The notes under the pieces: model-generated | The model's input: only the letters and a program-made list of their open reading frames with translations | What the model was told of the DNA's origin: nothing | Databases searched by the model: none | NCBI GenBank assembly: GCA_937132175.1 | Contig: CAKZNU010000167.1 | Span: 1-6,082 of the forward strand | Reading direction: 5' to 3' | DNA from: an uncultured euryarchaeote | GTDB taxonomy: Archaea > Nanohalarchaeota > Nanosalinia > Nanosalinales > Nanosalinaceae | DNA length: 6,082 bases | Made by a program: the position numbers and the translations under genes | In this document: in pieces, positions 4,189-6,082 of the stretch | How the letters are laid out: each line of letters opens with the position of its first letter | Numbering within the stretch: position 1 is the first letter of the stretch

Positions 4189-4196
4189 AAAGATTA
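4186..4196 (+). promoter_or_regulatory. Weak TATA-like element before the zinc-ribbon gene
   Basis: TGTAAAGATTA lies roughly 18-28 bases before the ATG at 4214, which has no Shine-Dalgarno. An internal leaderless promoter is possible but the match is weak; read-through from the gene at 3681 is the alternative. Confidence 0.3.
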
Positions 4197-4213
4197 ACCG
4201 GTAGCTGTACATT

Positions 4214-4516
4214 ATGGAAAGAGAAGTGGACTTTGACAGGGTTGAATACGCCACTAACAGAAACCTGGAAGACGACGAAGGCAACGAAAACGGACATATC
4301 AAGATGTTTTCATACGACAACGAAACCTTCTTCTATGACATGACCTGTCCGTACTGTGGAAACAGCTTCGAGGGAGAGGACGAGCTAGGATCCCGTCCAT
4401 GGTGGATAGAGTGTCCTGAATGCACAAGATCCACAAACGTCTTCAGGATAAAGGACGCACATGACAGAAAGGTGAAGGAAAGAGGCGCAGACACCGACGA
4501 AGTACCTGACGTATAA
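4214..4516 (+). CDS. Small zinc-ribbon protein coupled to isopentenyl phosphate kinase
   Basis: A 100-residue acidic protein. The central zinc ribbon has C45-P-Y-C48 and C67-P-E-C70, separated by 18 residues that contain L-G-S-R-P-W-W-I-E. The first 44 residues contain a charged region and a possible beta pair (H-I-K-M-F-S-Y, T-F-F-Y-D-M); the C-terminal tail is charged. Such ribbons usually bind nucleic acid or act as protein contacts; C-P-Y-C here is a zinc ligand pair rather than a redox site, because it is matched by a second pair. The family is not recognised. The stop overlaps the start of the kinase gene by one base (TAATG), which implies coupled translation, but the link to isoprenoid synthesis may be only transcriptional. 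It starts 38 bases after the preceding stop, without a Shine-Dalgarno. Confidence 0.78.
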   Translation: MEREVDFDRVEYATNRNLEDDEGNENGHIKMFSYDNETFFYDMTCPYCGNSFEGEDELGSRPWWIECPECTRSTNVFRIKDAHDRKVKERGADTDEVPDV

Positions 4517-5220
4517 TGGAGTACGTCATCAAGCTCGGGGGAAGCGTACTCACGGACAAGTCCCGAGAGAAAACCTTATCCGAAAGCTTCGGAGACGTGA
4601 CAGACACTATACCTGAAGACTACAGCGGTACAGTAGTACATGGAGCCGGATCCTTCGGACACCCGCCGGCTAAAAGACACGGCATCTCAGAAGGATCCCA
4701 TACAGGAGTACTCGAGACCCACAGAGCCGTAAAAGACCTCAACAGGGAAGTTATAGACCGGCTCAGGGAGAACAACCTGAAAGCCTTACCTGTACATCCT
4801 CTGTCTTTCGCATCTATACAGGACGGAGACATTAACCTCAGGCTCAGCCAGCTTGAGGCAATGGTGCAGGAAGGCTTCACGCCGGTGATACACGGAGACG
4901 GAGTTATCACACCGCAGAAAGGATTTAAGGCTCTCTCCGGGGACGATATACTGCTGGAGATAGCCTCGAGGTACGACATCAGAGCCGGCTTCTGCTCCTC
5001 GGGACCTGTACTCGATTCCGATGGAAACATAATTGAAAAGGTATCATCCATGGAGGAGTTCCCGGATCTCGGAACAGATGGAACCGACGTTACCGGAGGC
5101 ATGAAGGCAAAGATCAGAAAGATACTGGAATCGGGGACAGAGGCAAGAATCTTCGGTCCCAAAGACCTGGAGACGTTTCTGAACGGCGGAGACCCCGGTA
5201 CTCAGGTTACACGCCCTTAG
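4516..5220 (+). CDS. ipk: Isopentenyl phosphate kinase
   Basis: A 234-residue amino-acid-kinase-fold enzyme, slightly shorter than most archaeal homologues (about 245-265). It phosphorylates isopentenyl phosphate with ATP to give isopentenyl diphosphate, the last step of the archaeal alternative mevalonate route to ether-lipid side chains; it is cytoplasmic. Motifs in order: K6-L-G-G-S10 for phosphate binding, G43-A-G-S-F-G-H49 with the His that marks this family and contacts the substrate phosphate, H126-G-D-G129, S141-G-D-D-I145, and D191-V-T-G-G-M196 with K197 and K199 near the nucleotide. Where many members have a D-V-D-G-V-Y segment, this one reads C-S-S-G-P-V-L-D-S-D-G (160-170), a form I associate with haloarchaeal enzymes. 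The start overlaps the zinc-ribbon stop. The stop TAG is one base from that of the convergent gene. Confidence 0.93.
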   Translation: MEYVIKLGGSVLTDKSREKTLSESFGDVTDTIPEDYSGTVVHGAGSFGHPPAKRHGISEGSHTGVLETHRAVKDLNREVIDRLRENNLKALPVHPLSFASIQDGDINLRLSQLEAMVQEGFTPVIHGDGVITPQKGFKALSGDDILLEIASRYDIRAGFCSSGPVLDSDGNIIEKVSSMEEFPDLGTDGTDVTGGMKAKIRKILESGTEARIFGPKDLETFLNGGDPGTQVTRP

Positions 5221-5221
5221 C

Positions 5222-6082
5222 TCAATTAATTCCTTGTCTCGGAATCTGGAAGTCGAAGCTTCCCTGTGAAAGCGTCTTGTCGCTGTACCTGGCCTCTATA
5301 GTGTCAGAGACCTCAAGAGTTGCCTCTGCCTCGTATTCGAAGTCGTCATCGGACTCATCCAGTATCAGGTAAAGACGAATAGGACGCTCTGAAGCAGCAT
5401 CAGCCCATTCGTATGCCCTTATGTCTATCTCGCTGCCTGAGGATCGGACCGTAAACTCGTCTAAGATATCATCGGTCTCTACTGTCTCCGAGAACACGAC
5501 CTGTACCCCGTACCGGTTGGAGTTTTCACTAGGTTCAAAGAAGCGATCGCCCGCAACACCATCAATCACAAGATCTTCAGACTCTGTACTTTCATCCTCC
5601 GAGTTGCTGAAGTCTCTGCCGCCGGTGGATGCTTCCCTGTCTCCCTGGTATCCATCAGGATCGTCCAGAGTCTCATCTTCCTGTGTGCTGTCCTCTGAAG
5701 TTCCGTCTGTCTGTCCTCCGTTTGGTCCTTCTGAGAGCTCTCCGCCTTCTCCCTGTGTGGAGTCATCTACGGGGTCTTCCGTATCAAGTCCTGGATCGGT
5801 TCCTGTACCTCTTACCGATACCTGCGTGGACCCGGAGCCGGTGTATCCGTAGAGGGCCGTCATCTTGACGGGAAGGGTACGTTCTGTCGCAGGTCCGATG
5901 TTGCTGAGTTCCATCTGGAAGCATCCGATGCCTCGTCCCTGCTGCATCGAGACCGTTTGGGAATCTCCGGAAGAGTCCACAGGACTGAACTCTACGCCTC
6001 CCAGGTCGTCGATCCTGAGAACGATCTGATCCTTTGCGTCCCTGATGTTTCCGGGATCAAAGCTTGCTGACTCAGGCCTTGC
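5222..6082 (-). CDS. Large acidic linker protein, N terminus beyond the window
   Basis: The frame is open from the right edge (6082) to TGA at 5222-5224, so only the last 286 residues are visible and the gene is partial. A GTG at 5980 is in frame, but 34 codons of similar character precede it, so it is not the start. The visible part begins with a beta-rich segment (about 1-87) containing I-V-L-R-I-D-D-L and C-F-Q-M-E-L-S-N. Residues about 88-170 are a low-complexity linker rich in Asp, Glu, Gly, Ser and Thr. A C-terminal beta-rich domain (about 171-286) follows, with Y-G-V-Q-V-V-F-S, F-T-V-R-S, P-I-R-L-Y-L-I-L-D-E and Y-E-A-E-A-T-L-E-V. No C-terminal membrane anchor is seen. The make-up resembles secreted or surface proteins of halophiles, but no signal sequence can be checked here. 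Confidence 0.72.
   Translation of the reverse strand, partial: ARPESASFDPGNIRDAKDQIVLRIDDLGGVEFSPVDSSGDSQTVSMQQGRGIGCFQMELSNIGPATERTLPVKMTALYGYTGSGSTQVSVRGTGTDPGLDTEDPVDDSTQGEGGELSEGPNGGQTDGTSEDSTQEDETLDDPDGYQGDREASTGGRDFSNSEDESTESEDLVIDGVAGDRFFEPSENSNRYGVQVVFSETVETDDILDEFTVRSSGSEIDIRAYEWADAASERPIRLYLILDESDDDFEYEAEATLEVSDTIEARYSDKTLSQGSFDFQIPRQGIN

Noticed and set aside
4620..5162. A 180-residue minus-strand open frame opposite the kinase gene
   Set aside because: It is a shadow of the isopentenyl phosphate kinase gene, Ser/Pro-rich, with no promoter or ribosome binding site, and it overlaps the functional gene fully.
5421..5868. Ser/Pro-rich plus-strand open frames opposite the linker protein
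   Set aside because: They arise from the low-complexity linker read backwards and lack start signals.
5222..5980. Treating the right-end minus-strand gene as complete from the GTG at 5980
   Set aside because: The frame stays open to 6082 with the same amino-acid character, so the gene continues beyond the window.

Overview
The window looks like a compact, gene-dense piece of a salt-adapted archaeal chromosome, most likely from a nanohaloarchaeal or other halophilic DPANN lineage. The grounds are: an archaeal isopentenyl phosphate kinase; an Era-like GTPase / DUF2073 / zinc-ribbon trio (OapA-OapB-OapC, also called ArvA-ArvB-ArvC) known from haloarchaea and other Euryarchaeota; strongly acidic proteins rich in Asp and Glu; TATA-type promoters at leaderless distance from start codons; and moderate GC (near 50% by eye) with many ATA, AGA and AGG codons, which does not fit a high-GC Halobacteria genome. 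The lineage call is an inference. No mobile element, CRISPR array, tRNA or rRNA was seen.

Layout. On the minus strand from the left edge: the possible first codons of a gene that runs off the left end (1-19), a glutaredoxin (58-306) and a divergent Nudix hydrolase (365-802), the last two probably one transcript. A divergent control region (803-912) carries two TATA boxes with a 14-bp palindrome nearly midway between them. Rightward from it runs the arvA-arvB-arvC operon (913-2310), whose genes join stop-to-start as TAGATG. A two-helix acidic membrane protein (2368-2664) and a small amphi-Trp-like protein (2710-2994) follow, each with its own promoter. The latter meets, with no spacer, a leftward pair of small acidic proteins (2995-3366 and 3367-3627) that share an amphipathic C-terminal helix. 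A 53-bp divergent gap (3628-3680) with one central A/T element separates this pair from a rightward cluster: an unknown 164-residue protein (3681-4175), a zinc-ribbon protein (4214-4516) and isopentenyl phosphate kinase (4516-5220). One base beyond the kinase stop lies the stop of a leftward gene for a large acidic linker-containing protein, open at the right edge.

How the genes work together. The ArvABC operon is the clearest functional unit; in Haloferax this GTPase system has been linked to extracellular vesicle formation and its genes lie next to the main replication origin. The kinase belongs to the archaeal alternative mevalonate route to isoprenoid lipids. Glutaredoxin and Nudix hydrolase look like a redox/nucleotide housekeeping pair. 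The small acidic, coiled-coil, two-helix and linker proteins have no function I can assign; the two-helix protein just after arvC could be a membrane partner, but that is position-based only.

First genes of transcripts mostly lack a Shine-Dalgarno and have a TATA-like element about 26 bases before the start codon (leaderless), while several internal genes, arvA and the two-helix gene have one. TAG is the commonest stop (8 of 13 visible genes). No gene-free stretch exceeds about 110 bases.
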